Source: Megalobrama amblycephala (lineage: Eukaryota > Chordata > Actinopteri > Cypriniformes > Xenocyprididae). From it: DNA of 64,000 nt. How positions within the stretch are numbered: position 1 is the first letter of the stretch; each line of letters opens with the position of its first letter. The translations under genes and the position numbers were made by a program. Location of the stretch: assembly GCF_018812025.1 (NCBI RefSeq), contig NC_063062.1, positions 40,268,340 to 40,332,339 of the forward strand. The letters are read 5' to 3'. Shown here one piece after another: positions 1 to 13,410 of the stretch. The notes under the pieces were generated by a model that was given only the letters and a program-made list of their open reading frames with translations, made no database searches and had not been told where the DNA came from.

Positions 1-149
<149 letters not shown>

Positions 150-210
150 TTAAACTGATTACATCACATGCAAGTTAATTATTCCAATAAGACACAATTA
201 TAATTGCATG

Positions 211-728
211 TACACTACCCTTCAAAAGTTTGGAAACACCCCTGGCAAAGTGTGGTTTTGGACGATATCAGCATAAATCCTTGTCATTTTTTGGTGCAAA
301 TACATTACAGTAACTCACTGAAGACCAGCAATAATAATTTTCATTTTGATTACATAATAATGGCAATATATACATGTCAAAGTCAGACATGCCCCTTTGC
401 CAGCTGTGTTTAAACTTGGCTCAGGTTTGTAAAAGATTTTTGGGTCAGCACACCTTAATAGCTTCAACAATTGATTGCCAATTAAGTTTAGAATACAATG
501 AACCAATCAGAACCCAGTTTAGGTCAGATAGATGCTAATGCTGGATATTTTGATGCATCGAAAATGTAAGTTTTTTCTATGTATAAACTGTTAATGTAAT
601 AAAATATGTTTTTGTAGTTTGTGTTGTCCCTTATCAGTGCAAAATTATCACAAATTAAAAAGAATTCATGCCAATATTGTCCAAAACCCCACTTTTCTAG
701 GACGTTTCCAAACTTTGAGGGCAGTGTA
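211..728. mobile_element. TA-flanked inverted-repeat element (Tc1/mariner-like MITE)
   Basis: The ends TACACTACCCTTCAAAAGTT and inverted AACTTTGAGGGCAGTGTA surround about 500 bp without a coding frame. Confidence 0.7.
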
Positions 729-734
729 CACTAT

Positions 735-1175
735 CAGTGTTTTAATGTGTTGAGAGAGTCTCTTTTGCTCACCAGTGCTGCATTCATTTAATCAAAAATA
801 CAGTAAATTGTAATAATATTTAACCATTTTAAAGAACTGTTTTCTATGTGAATATATAGTAAAGTGTAATTTATTTCTGTGATCAAAGCTGAATTTATTG
901 GATTAAAAATACAGTAAAAATCACAAAATATTATTCCAATGTAAAACAGCTGTTTTCTATGTGAATATATAGTAAAGTGTAATTTATTCCTGTGATCAAA
1001 GCTGAATTTTCAGCATCATTACTCCAGTCTTCAGTGTCACATGATCCTTCAGAAATCATTCTGATATGATGATTTGCTGCTCAAGAAACATTTATTTATT
1101 GTTATTCATGTCAAGAACAGTTCAGATTTCTGTGGAAACTGTGATACACTAGCATTCAAAAGTTTGGGGTCAGCG
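735..1175 (+). repeat. Dispersed repeat family A, copy 1
   Basis: It contains GTGATCAAAGCTGAATTT and CATGATCCTTCAGAAATCAT, also found at 16405-17222, 19395-20125 and 25850-26252, in both orientations. It looks like a high-copy inverted-repeat element of fish. Confidence 0.75.
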
Positions 1176-1879
1176 ATTTAAATGTATATCAATCAAAAGA
1201 TAACTCTTATTCAGAAGTGCAAGTGAGTCTGGTTTACTCTGCGAGAAGAGAATCAGAGGATGAGAACAAAGTCTCATTGGCTCACTTTCATTCATTTATT
1301 TCTATCCCACTGTTCCCCTCTCTGCAGGGACGAGACTCGAGGAACACATATAGACGGAGACTGTGGAGAAAGGCACAGAAGGTAGCCGAACAGTCACACG
1401 TACAGTAATTATAATTTCACACACAAATACTCTCAAAGAATAGTCTTGTGTAGCCTAACAAAGCCTGGCCCATTCTGCATCTTACTTTGGCCAAGAACCA
1501 CTCCTTAATAATGCAGATCATTTACCTGGCTTGTACAGAGAACAAACTGATTTTCTTGTTTTCAAGTGCTGTTTAGATGTGGATTTATCAGAACAGAAGT
1601 TTCTGTCCAAGAAAATTGCAGTATACTTTCTAATTTACAATTCCTCGCCTCTTGAAGTAATCTATTACTTCACAAAAACAAAGATAAATTGTACAATTCT
1701 ACTTTTAAATTCTAGGGGTAATGAATCAATCTCTGAGATTCATTCAGTGTTCTAGTCACAAAATTTGATTCATGCTTGCTAGATAATATTCTGTATAAGT
1801 TAGAAACTGCCATCTGCTTTTGCTTCCTATCTGTAGGATATACATTTTTCCGTCAGTTTTGGGAGTTTGTCTCCGTCTT

Positions 1880-2045
1880 AAGCAACTTTAAGCTGTGGTG
1901 TCCCACAGGGCTCAGTCCTAGGCCCTATTTTATTTTCACTGCATGCATGTCCTTTTGGCTCAGTTTTCCACAAACACAAATTTTCTTTTCATCATATCTG
2001 GTAATGACCTATAGTTGTCAAACCACTCCACCAGTTGAACGTATC
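1880..2045 (+). pseudogene. CR1/Rex-like LINE reverse transcriptase scrap
   Basis: The frame encodes CGVPQGSVLGPILF, the conserved block before the YADD box of CR1/Rex1-type LINEs, then degenerates. Only about 150 bases are recognisable. Confidence 0.65.
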
Positions 2046-2059
2046 ATCATCTTCACATT

Positions 2060-2340
2060 GGCCTATTATTGTGGAATAATCCATGTCACATTCATGTGCA
2101 GTATGTATGCGGCAGTCGGTGAAGGGATTGTGGGTGGTTTGTGGGTGTGCCGTCTGAAGCCGAGACAGACAAAGAGAATCAACAGAAAAGAAGTATAAAC
2201 TGTTCCTCTCTGTTCACACAACATTGCAAAAATACAGCCTTTGGCACGCAGACGTGTTTAATTGCAGGCCTGTTCTTTCTGTAAAGGGTATTTCACACGC
2301 ATGATGGTAATTAGACGCACATGACCAGCGCTCTGAGATT
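2060..2340. other. Non-repetitive stretch, no gene seen
   Basis: Moderate GC and no similarity to the repeat families listed. It includes TAATTAG-type homeodomain-like words (about 2307-2313). It could be regulatory; unsupported otherwise. Confidence 0.15.
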
Positions 2341-3177
2341 CATTCATTCGCCCTAGACTGTTTGTCATATTGGAATTTATCACAAAGCTGTAATCAATGA
2401 CTCAAAATACACCATTTCAAGGGAGGATGTGACAAAACAATAAGCTCCTGTACGAGGAAGTGTTGTTCTGGAATACCAGTCACCCAACGGAGCGTGAACT
2501 ACCAGCAATACAAAGACGCGGTCCGTGCAATTCTGCAATGTTAACGTTCTGGAAATTGTGATATTATTTCCTTTCACAAAATTAATAAAAAATATGAATG
2601 AATAATTCAATTTAGTATAATGGCAACACTATCTGCGGTGTGAAATTAAACATGCATGATTTTGCCCTCAGCAAGAAGAAAAGAGTTCAGTGAGATTGTG
2701 CCATCTGCTGCGCTGGTCCCTGGCAGAGGTTTGGACTTTGAATTTGGACAAATCTCTTTATTCCTTTGGGGCAGAACGTCCACCACATGAGGAGGAGTCG
2801 AACAACTCCAGCAGAAGCTGGTTCACTCTTCACAAACGCCATTCATCTCACATATTTAACATTCTTCACAGAAGGTCAGTGTGTGTTTTGGAAATGAATC
2901 TCTGTAATTGTTCTCTATGGCTTGCGGTCAAAAGAAAGACAAGAGCATTACCATAATTGGATAACTACAAATAGACCTCAGCCACACACAGAAAGGAAAC
3001 CACAATGTCCCAGTCACAACGTTTTGATTCATGTTTATGATGATATTTATGATGATGTTTCAGATAAGTTCGAAACTACCACAGCACAGGGTCTGCTTTG
3101 CTTAAGTTAACCAAGTTCTGTCTGAAGGACAGAACATTTTCCGACAGATTTGAACATTTGTCTTCATCTCCAGCATC

Positions 3178-4036
3178 TTTAAAGGATTAGTTCACTTTCA
3201 AATTAAAATGTCCAGATAATTTACTCTCCGCCATGTCATCCAAGATGTTCATGTCTTTCTTTCTTCAGTGGAAAAGAAATGAAGGTTTTTGAGAAACATT
3301 CCAGGATTTTTCTCCATATAGTGGACTTCACTGGGGTTCAACGGGTTGAAGGTCCAAATGTCAGTTTCAGTGCAGCTTCAAAGAGCTCTACATGATCCCA
3401 GACGAGGAATAAGAGTCTTATCTAGAGAAACCATCGACCATTTTCTGAAAAAAATTAAATTTATATACGTTTTTAACCACAAATGCTCGTCTTGCACTGC
3501 TCTGTGATGCTCCACGCATGACGTAATCATGTTGGAAAGATCACGCGTGACGTAGAGCGAAAAACTCCAATCTCATTTTCTCCTCCAACTTCATCGTTGT
3601 TTTACCTTTTTTTGTAAAGAGCGTTTGACTTAGTCTTTGACGTTCACTTTGTAAACACTTGATCTGTACTTCCGTCTACATCACGCGTGATCTTTCCAAC
3701 ATGATTACGTCATATGTGGCGCATCACAGAGCAGTGCAAGACGAGCATTTGTGGTTAAAAAGTATATCATTTTTTTTTTTTTTAATAAATGTCGAATGGT
3801 TTCTCAAGATAAGACTCTTATTCCTCGTCTGGGATCATGTAGAGCTCTTTGAAGCTGCACTGAAACTGACATTTGGACCTTCAACCCGTTGAACCCCAGT
3901 GAAGTCCACTATATGGAGAAAAATCCTGGAATGTTTTCATCAAAAACCTTCATTTCTTTTCCACTGAAGAAAGAAAGACATGAACATCTTGGATGACATG
4001 GAGGTGAGGAAATTATCAGGACATTTTAATTTGAAT
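3178..4036. mobile_element. Palindromic element family B, copy 1
   Basis: Two arms of about 380 bp (3181-3560 and 3660-4036) are inverted copies. Both contain GACGTAATCATGTTGGAAAG and an ACGCGTGA motif near the centre. No coding frame. The right end runs directly into a LINE fragment. A second copy is at 27417-28105. Confidence 0.85.
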
Positions 4037-4715
4037 GTGAACTGTGGTGTACCACAGGGCTCCGTTCTCGGTCCTACAGTATTTTATTTTCACTGTGTCC
4101 TTTAGGCACAGCTTTCTTTATTTTTAATCAACTCTACGCTAATGACTCACAGTTGTCAAACCACTCAAACAGGTAAAGGTATAATCATTTAATACCTGGA
4201 AGAGGTTAAATGTTGCTCGGTGAGAAGCCTGCGTGATGACGATAAGATTTATAATGTTATCTGGCCTTTCTAGGTCAACCAATGAGATTTGCAACCGAGC
4301 AACTTCCATTTTGATGAATGCATGTCACCATGTAAAAACAGCATAATATACTTGCTTTTTTCCTTGTCCTTTACAACTGTAAATCTCTCTCTATGGGAAT
4401 CTCCAGTACCATCTGTCCTGCCAGAAACTCTTCCAGAATGCAGCTGCCACTCTTCTGACAGACGAGAAGAATGAGGATAATATTACACCATCCTTGGATT
4501 TTCTCCATTAGCTTCCTTTCCAGTACGAGATTGAGTTTAAGGTGCTACTGTTTTGTTTTTAAGCATTTGCATGGCTTACCACCACAACGCATTGCTGATT
4601 TTCTAGTCAAATGTTCAGACAATAAAAATCTATAGTGCCTTTTCTGCTGTTGATCCTGAACTCTGGAATAATTGTCCACGTAATATTCATCAGATTTTCT
4701 CCTACAAGAACTAAA
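4037..4715 (+). pseudogene. CR1/Rex-like LINE 3' portion, decayed
   Basis: CGVPQGSVLGP and YANDSQL-like codons (about 4040-4160) are followed, after a gap, by LQNAAATLLT, ITPSLDFLH and FKVLLF-type codons (about 4430-4560) and an LxSG/LWN-type 3' end. These match the C-terminal part of CR1/Rex1 LINE proteins, with several frame breaks. Confidence 0.7.
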
Positions 4716-5068
4716 ATAAAACATTTTTAATTAAAGAAAAAAAACTTATATGATACTGAATTCACAGAAAGAGTAAAGAAACGACGATTATGAATTGAAT
4801 AACACCAATTGCCACTGCAAAACCAGGTTAAACGGGTTGTACACACAATTACAAAACACTATCAGCACCAAAAAGAACTCAACAAATAATAATTTTCAAA
4901 CAATTTTCTCAAAAACAATGATGCAACCACTCAAATCAGGCCGGTCAAGCAAACAAAGCTCCACACACACATAATGACTTCCAGAGTCGACCTACAAATG
5001 GCTTACTTATTACCGTTTCTTCACATGAGAGTGGGAAAGGAAGAAGTATTTTAACATCAAACAGAGAA

Positions 5069-5094
5069 GAAAAAAAAAAAAAAAAAAAAAAAAA
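5069..5094 (+). repeat. Poly-A run
   Basis: About 26 A with no recognisable element next to it. Confidence 0.9.
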
Positions 5095-6051
5095 TCGACA
5101 TAACCTAAGACCCACAATTAGGATTTTAAAACGAACTTTGCTGGAAACCCTGCATTTTTCTAAGTTTAAGGTATGAGGGGGCTGTAGCGCAGCAGAACAG
5201 AGGCCATCATCATCTCTCGCTGTAATTACAGGCTATTCCTCAGCGTGCTGTGGGATTGAGAGAGGGGACGAGGCCCAGCATGGACATAAACTCCAGTTTA
5301 TTTTCCTACCACAGATAAAGTTCCTGCAAAACATCACTGTTAATCAAAAACTTTAATGGCACAATGATAGATTTTAGAAACAACAGCACTACAATTCATT
5401 TCAGAGGCTGAGCTGTTTTCTTTCTGAAACACTCCCCTCATCACATCCAGTGTTTACAGAGGGACGAAAGCGAACCCAAACCACACGAAACACTGACTGA
5501 AGCTAAAACCAGAAACCCATCAGAGCAGCGTCAGAGGGAACTGAACACAGCAGCACTGCCTTCTGGGACTAAAGTACAGACTAGAATGTCAGTTTTCAGT
5601 GTCAAAAAGTTTCAATGGGATTCTATATAGAACCCTAGAGTTCTTAAAGAACACTTTATGCAAATAAGGTTTCATAAATCATTATGATTGCACAATACTT
5701 TCATGTTTAACAGGGTTTTTTTTTTCTAGTGATAAAGTAGGTTTACGAGCTGTTAAATTAAACTAAATCCATAAAATGATCCCATGATGGAACCCCTAAA
5801 ACATTCTTAACCCTTTATGCTTTTCTTCTAAGAGTGATACTTGACTTTCCATTGCCAATGTGATGAATAAAACAAAAGTAATATTTACCACAATTTTTAA
5901 TAGTAATTATTTAATCTGACTGCCAAATATTAAAAGCTTTTTAAAAAGAACTGAAATAAAATGCTAAATAATTGTTGCATAAATAATGTTTATTTCAGAG
6001 AAGATACCTAAACGTAATTCATAGTTTACTAAGTACTAAAATAACCAAAAC

Positions 6052-6495
6052 TACACTCTAAAAAATGCTGGATTAAAAACAACCCAAGTTGGGTTGAAAA
6101 ATGGACAAACTCAGGGATTGGGTTGTTTAAACCCAGCGGTTGGGTTAAATGTTAGCCCAACTATTGTTCAAAAATGACTATATGGCTTAAAAATGGACCC
6201 AAAATTAAAATCAGACACATAATTTCTAGAGGCAACAATAATAATCAAAAGGCGAACATTTATTAATAAGCAATTTAATACATGTTTATTGTTTCATTAT
6301 TATTCATTAAGCATATTAATAAATATTAATTTATTAAACATTAATAAATGTTAATTTCCAACATACTTTGGGTTCATTTTAAGCAAACAATACTGTCATT
6401 TTTAAACAATTTTTGGGTTAAATAAAACTACCCAGCAGGTTGGTCAAACATTTAACAACTTGTGTTGTTTTTAACCCAACATTTTTTAGAGTGTA
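6052..6495. mobile_element. MITE with TACACTCTAAAAAATG ends
   Basis: The inverted ends TACACTCTAAAAAATG and CATTTTTTAGAGTGTA are about 440 bp apart. The subterminal AACCCAA/TTGGGTT motifs also pair. It is non-coding. Confidence 0.75.
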
Positions 6496-7336
6496 AGTTA
6501 CCTAAAACGTAATAAAAACCATATAGACATATTTAAAAATAAATAAATAAATATGACAACAAAATTACTAAAACTTTAAAATTAAAACAGAAAATATAAA
6601 ATATTCATTGAAAAATACAATTTATAAAAATATAAAAATTGAAATAAAATGCTAAATAATGTGTTTATTTCAGAGAAGATACCTAGATGTCACAATTTAG
6701 TTTAATTTAAGCTGACTAAAACTAAAACTTAATAAAAAGAAAAATGACAAATTTTTTGTAAATTTACAGAATTAATAAAACTTTAAAATGAAAAGGAAAA
6801 CAGAAAGTACAAAAATAAAATGATGTTAAAATAACACTGGTTCATTGTTGCACACACGGCACAGTAAACAGGGCTCACGCTTTTATGTCACTCTGAACCG
6901 AGCCGATATGCTGGACTTCATTAGCATGTGACAGGTGGACAGCAGATGTCCTCTGGAGTGAATTACTCCATCAAGGTATTTCTCAAATATTACCTGGCAC
7001 AAGCACCAAACGCTGTAACGCCCTGGGCTTAAGGACACGCTACTAGCTGGAAATGTGGCATTATTATGAAGCGAGGACAAACAAGCATCGCACAGAGGAC
7101 GGATTGAGCAGATCTATTTTCAGCCATCTTTCAATCTCACATGTGAAGCCAGTCAAAAGCCTTTTTCACAGTTGTTGATGTTCTGGTTTCAGTGGGGCTG
7201 TTTTCGCTCTGAAACACGTCAAGGTCGGCCTTGAACTCGATGAGTCCACAGACCTGAAGAGAGCAGCGTTATCTGACATATGAAACATTCATATGAGAAC
7301 CGCCTTCTATAACTCAACTGATCTGCCACTATAATG

Positions 7337-7398
<62 letters not shown>
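7337..7398 (+). repeat. (AT)n microsatellite
   Basis: About 30 AT units with a single G interruption. Confidence 0.95.
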
Positions 7399-7401
<3 letters not shown>

Positions 7402-8706
7402 TTTTTGTTTTGTTTTTTTAGAAAAAAGGTACACAGCATGGACTAAGGAATCTGCATAAATGGCTGAAAAAATGTTAGCTTGTTTTCTTAAAAATTAAAT
7501 ATATTTGCATAATTATTTGAAATTATAATATTTCAAAAATATTTGAAATTAACAGCTAAGAAGTTAACAATGGAATTTATTTAATAATTGATTCATACAA
7601 ACTTTTTTAGCACACATTTTACTATAAATGAAGACATTTTATGTAAAAACAGCAAAGACATTTACACAAACTGGACTAATGCATTCTGACATATTTGCAT
7701 AAAGCATATGAAACTAACAACGCTGAGAAGAAACTTATTAATTGATTTATTCAACAGCTAAATATTTATTTTAATGTAAATGTAAAAATGTAAAACATTT
7801 TTCAGATTTTAATCACCGCTCCTGGTCACTCAGAACTTTCTATGTATTTGAGGACATTGAACTCACAGTAATTAAAAAGACTAATAAAAGGAAAGACTAA
7901 TTATAGTGCAACAATAGCAAACTATGTGTAAAGTTTAGAGTTCATTTCCTCCGCCCTCTGTTTCACATTTAACCACACTTAATTATTCTCTCCTCGTTTT
8001 CTTCAGGATATAAGCTGCTATTAAGCAAAGTGGCTCTTACTATAGTAAACACGAGGCCGTGTGTGTCCGTGTAAAGCCTCAGCGAGGGTACGAGGGCCTC
8101 ACGGTGACGCAGGGCCAGCCACCATCTGTTGCCTGCCATGTGCTGGGTGTGTCAGAAAGCCACGCTTGTCGTGAAAGTCAAACTGGAGCACAGCTTCACG
8201 CACACATGCCCTCGAGGAACATGCTGAGAAAAACAGCCCTGCCTGATTACTATTGGTCTGAGATCAGACTCATGGATCCTAAAGTAAAGCTTGAGTAAGA
8301 TCAGAGGCTGCGGTCGAGCAGCGCAGCAATGTCACCAACGTCAGGCCTGGATCATGCATTAATCGGCAGTAAATCATGCATTAAATCAATGCATTATCAG
8401 AAACACAATTATTTTAATCAATATTTTTAAAATGTATTTTATATTTTATTTAATTGTTTTTTATAAAAACATTTTTTTTTATTTATTAAATTTTTATTTT
8501 TAATGAGGTTTATTTGAAACTTGATATTGTGCATATATTATACATAAATAAATTAAAAATATGCTTCTACGGTAATATATGCACAATATGAAGTTTCAAA
8601 TAAACCTCAGCAATGTCACCAACATCAGGTCTGGATTACATTTACAATGAACACAAGGAGTGTGATTTACTGCCGACTCTGCCTTAGAAATAAGCACAAG
8701 ATAAAA

Positions 8707-8712
<6 letters not shown>

Positions 8713-8798
<86 letters not shown>
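8713..8798 (+). repeat. Compound (AT)n(GT)n microsatellite
   Basis: An AT run passes into a GT run at about 8779. The open frames over it on both strands are artefacts. Confidence 0.95.
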
Positions 8799-9519
8799 AA
8801 AAAATATACAATATATTTTTGAAAATATTAATTAAAACAATTATGTTTCTGATAATGCAATAGAATATTATAATAAAATATATGAGCACAATATAAAAGT
8901 ACTTCAAATAAAAAAAATATAAAATATAATGAGTGTATATAAATATATAAAAAAAAATTATGTTTGTGTGTAAGGTATTTATAATACTCAAAAAAATGTA
9001 TTATAAAAAATTAAATCAAATGAATAAAACAAAAAATTAAAATAAGTGTCTATATTGTTTTTGCTAAAACATCTACAGTAATTAATTATACTGAAAAAAA
9101 TGAAAGAATGTGGCCTCTTCACGACAGCTGACAGCGACTCGGACCGATCCGATGAAGCATCAGTATGAGCTGGAGGGAAAATCTGAGGAAACTTCAGTCA
9201 GCTGCTCCATTAGAGAAATATGAAATCCTGTACTGTGAGAGCTCATTACAAGAGATACAAATCATTAAAGGGAAATGAATTTGGAAAGCAATTAACATTA
9301 AGAACGCAGGGTAATAATAAGAAGATTGAAGCTAAATTGAAGTCACAACAGAGAAAAACAAGGTTGAATTTCTTCTCCTCTCATCTCATTCCGTCCATCT
9401 CTGAAATCTGATTATAAAACATCCTTTGAGGGTCATAAATTTTACTTGAATCCATAAACTGTAATTCTCACACAGTTCAAATTACTCCTGTTGCGTTTGT
9501 AGCTTCGAGCCGTTCTCTA

Positions 9520-9900
9520 CCTCCGGAAATATTCCGACTTGACATTTCTCCCGATAACACCATCCCGGCTGTCAAAGTGTCGCGGCCGGAGACTGGAAAG
9601 CCCAGAAAATGATGGAGGAAGAGAGGGAGAGGACTGACGTTGATGATTTACGCGAGGAACCGCAGGGGATTTCAGCGGCGGATAACCTAATCGGACCAGA
9701 GGCTTAGTGGCACGATTGCATTAAGGGCCGTTTCAAAGGGGCCCTTTCTGCTGTTGTTGTGCTTTTGCCGGTAACGCTTTGTAAAGCTGCGATCAAATCT
9801 AATGAGAAGGGCCCGCTGAGGGGCCAATCGGCCCCGGCACAAAGCCGCTCGGAGCGCCATCCACCAAATTACAGACAGAGGAGGATTTCACTGCACAAAA
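9520..9900. promoter_or_regulatory. GC-rich candidate conserved non-coding element in shf intron 1
   Basis: This stretch is GC-rich (many GGGCC and GGCCC words), non-repetitive within the window, free of open exons and unlike the surrounding repeats. It holds several paired GGCC-type words around 9725-9840. An enhancer is plausible but unproved. Confidence 0.25.
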
Positions 9901-10791
9901 CAGAGAGCAAGAAGAGAGAGAACGAACGTCTCTGAACTGGACCAGCAAACCACATCTGAGATTCGACGGACGAGCCCGAGACCGAATGTTTGTGCTAAGC
10001 TGCTCAAGAGATTAAAAGGAAAAATGCTTGCGTTTCTGACTTCACACACTGACAGTGCTCTCTGTTGTACAGTAGCATAATATGCATTTTTTCCTCACAT
10101 TATTTATTACAGGCCTAAAAGAAATCTGTAAGCACAACTCTAGCCAACACAAAAAATCCTGGAGAGTGTTATTTGGGTCAACAATCAAAAGATACACGGC
10201 ACGATCCACAGACTGTAAAACTGAAAAACTCATCAGATGTTGATAAGCTGATTCAGGGCCTGTGAAGCATGTGTGTCCATTCATTATTTCCACCCACTTC
10301 AGGTTTTCTACCGAGGGGCCCTTTAGTTTGAACAAGCGCTCGAGCACAGAGATGACGGCCAGAAGAAAAGAGTGCAGGGAAGAGAATAGCGTCCAGCTGT
10401 GTGAAACATCCAGAGTAACATCACAGCAGCAGCAAAATCAACTATTGAAAATGTGTAAATGCTGATTTCTCCAAGTGCCTCTGACAGACATGATCCCTCC
10501 ATCACAGCTGAGGTGATCATCTCAGTGCTTTCTGAGCTGCTAAAGAAGCGTCTGCCAGGAAAACACATGCGTCATTCCACAGTTACACCGACACTCACTC
10601 TGTTTCAAATGACAAACTCCTGTTTAAAATCATAAAAACACATTTATATTCCAATGTTGGATACAAGTATCAGTATAACATGTATCATTTACTTCATTGT
10701 GATTATTATTAGATATTGTGCACATATTTCAGAATATATTGAGTGTATACTACACTTATTTTAGCACCAGCTGCAATAGTATATTTGTTGT

Positions 10792-11590
10792 TATGTTATG
10801 TTACATGTTATGTTGTTACATGTTGTTACATGCTATGTTACATGTTATGTTACATGTCATGTTACGTTACATGTCATGTTATGTTATGTTATGTTATGTT
10901 ATGTTACATGTCATGTTATGTTACATGTCATGTTATGTTACGTTACATGTCATGTTATGTTGTGTTACGTCATGTTATGTTATGTTACATGTTATGTTAT
11001 GTTACGTTACGTTATGTTACATGTCATGTTATGTTACGTTACATGTTATGTTACATGTCATGTTATGTTACGTTACATGTTATGTTACGTTACATGTTAT
11101 GTTACACGTTATGTTGTTACGTTACATGTTATGTTACTACGTTACATGTTATGTTACTACGTTACATGTTATGTTACATGTCATGTCATGTTATGTTACA
11201 TGTCATGTTATGTTACATGTCATGTTATGTTACATGTCATGTTATGTTACATGTCATGTTATGTTACGTTACATGTCATGTTATGTTATGTTACATGTCA
11301 TGTTATGTTACATGTCATGTTATGTTACGTTACGCCATGTTATGTTACGTTACACGTCATGTTATGTTACGTTACACGTCATGTTATGTTACGTTACACG
11401 TCATGTTATGTTACGTTACATGTCATGTTATGTTATGTTACATGTTATGTTGTTACATGTCATGTTATGTTATGTTACATGTTATGTTATGTTACATCTC
11501 ATGTTATGTTATGTTACATGTTATGTTATATGTTATGTTATGTGTCATATGTTAGGATGTTATATGTTAGCATGTTATGATGTTATATGT
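10792..11590 (+). repeat. TGTTA-based satellite, about 800 bp
   Basis: Irregular mixtures of ATGTT, ACGTT and ACATGTC units. The units contain no stop codon in any plus frame, so all three frames are open for 260-291 codons and encode Cys/Tyr/Met/Leu-rich nonsense. Not a gene. Confidence 0.95.
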
Positions 11591-12004
11591 TAGGATGTTA
11601 GGATGTGTAAATGAGTGCTTGCATGTATAATCCATCAGTATTCCCTTCACTCTCACTGTAACTCTCTTCACACCTCATGTGTTTTGCTAAACTAATTTAT
11701 TAGCAATCAAAATTAAGCCTCCATATAACACATTTCATAAAAGTGCATCGAATTTCACACAGCTTGCAAGCAAAAGTGATTTTTATGTCACTTTGAGAAG
11801 TTGTTAACAGAGCCATTGATCATGTGCCACGAGTCATCCATCACAGACTCGAGCTGTTCATGTGTGCATCAGAGCAGAGGAACGTGAACAAGAGCCAGAA
11901 AACAACCGCGACCCTCCACCTCACATCTGCAGAACTTTCACAGCTACTGCTGCTCACAACACGGTCAAATAAAGCATCATGGAGCTGAAGCTGCACATGA
12001 CAAT

Positions 12005-12490
12005 TATTTAAACAGGACAAGTTGTTTTGTTCTTTCCATCTTTCTTTATTGTGTAATGTTGCTGTTTGAGCAGAAAAAGCTCTGCAAAGTTCCAGTTCTT
12101 CTCTATATCAGTGTCAGTGTTTCTGAAACGCCTCCATCTTGAGTTTTCTTCACAATATTCCTCATTTAAATAATTAATGCGCAGAATAAAGGGGCGGGGC
12201 TTGGTTGAGTTAGTTAGTAGTGTGTTGAAACTGGCGGTTATGGTAAGGGGCGTGACATTTCCCAAACACCAATCACAACACACTGCTCCAGCCGACCAAT
12301 CAGAGCACATTGTGCTTTTCAGAAGGAGGGGCTTCATAGAGACAGGAACTAAACAGAGCGTTACTGACAGACTGGGAAGAGAGGAGCTGCAACAATGGAG
12401 AATATGAGGAAAATAATCAACCTGCTCTAGTAGAGCAAAAAAAACAACATCAAGAGTTTGAAGAGGGGCGTAATAGGTCCTCTTTAAATT
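12005..12490. mobile_element. MITE of the GGACCTATTACGCCCC family
   Basis: The right end reads GGGGCGTAATAGGTCC. The interior has GGGGCGGGGC and CCAATCA words typical of this family, related to 34500-35290 and 62889-63570. Confidence 0.55.
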
Positions 12491-13410
12491 TCAGCTTTAA
12501 TACATTCTTGATCTTCTCATTTAGATGGATAATTCATCCTACAGTGAAATGCACTTTTGTCAGTCTTTGTGACATCGGCCATCCGAAGCATTGTAGCGTC
12601 ATTCTCTCGGCCAGAGACCCGACCGGACGCGACTCAAGAAGATTACAGCACTTTTAATACAGCACAGATATTCAAGATTAAACACTAGGGGATACGCTTG
12701 ACAAAATCCAATTTCCTTTCACCTCACTCTTTCTCTCTCCTACAGATTTGACTTTGAATTTTAGAGGGAAAATTGAGAAAGCTGCAGGGAGAAGAAATGG
12801 AACTGTGATGCTAAAATATAACATGGCATATTTATAATGCACACACATATTTCAGCATATATTGTGTGCATTCTACACTCTTATTTTAGCAACAGTTGCA
12901 ATAGTTTATTTGTGGATCTGTATATGCAATTCAAGAAATGTCATTATATGTTATATTTCAACACAAACAAAGAATAAGAAATTATATTTTTCATAAAGAA
13001 CATGCAGCCTATTTTTAGGACAATTAAGACCATTATTTATTTATTATACCATTTTCAGTTTAATACTTTAATGCAAAAAAGGCTATTTGAAAAATAAATG
13101 ACATTTTGAATGAAAAAAAGTGCACAAAACTAAAATAATGTTCTATTAGTCCTAAAAATTTTTTACCTTTTTGTTAACACTTTACTTGAAGCCTTTATAT
13201 ATGATGCATTATACAAATATTTTAATGCATTAATTATACCTTATAATGCATTGTATGAATAATTGTAGTAGTTATCTATTCATTGTTACACCTTTAAAAA
13301 AAAATGTGTAATGCATTAAAACACACGACAAACAGCTGATTTCAGATGTAACAAGGAATCTGCAATATTATTATGCATTTTAAGTTTGGTTACAATTATT
13401 TATTAACATA

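Noticed and set aside
10718..11593. Three overlapping open frames of 260-291 codons
   Set aside because: They are produced by a stop-free short tandem repeat; the peptides are pure repeats of a few residues.
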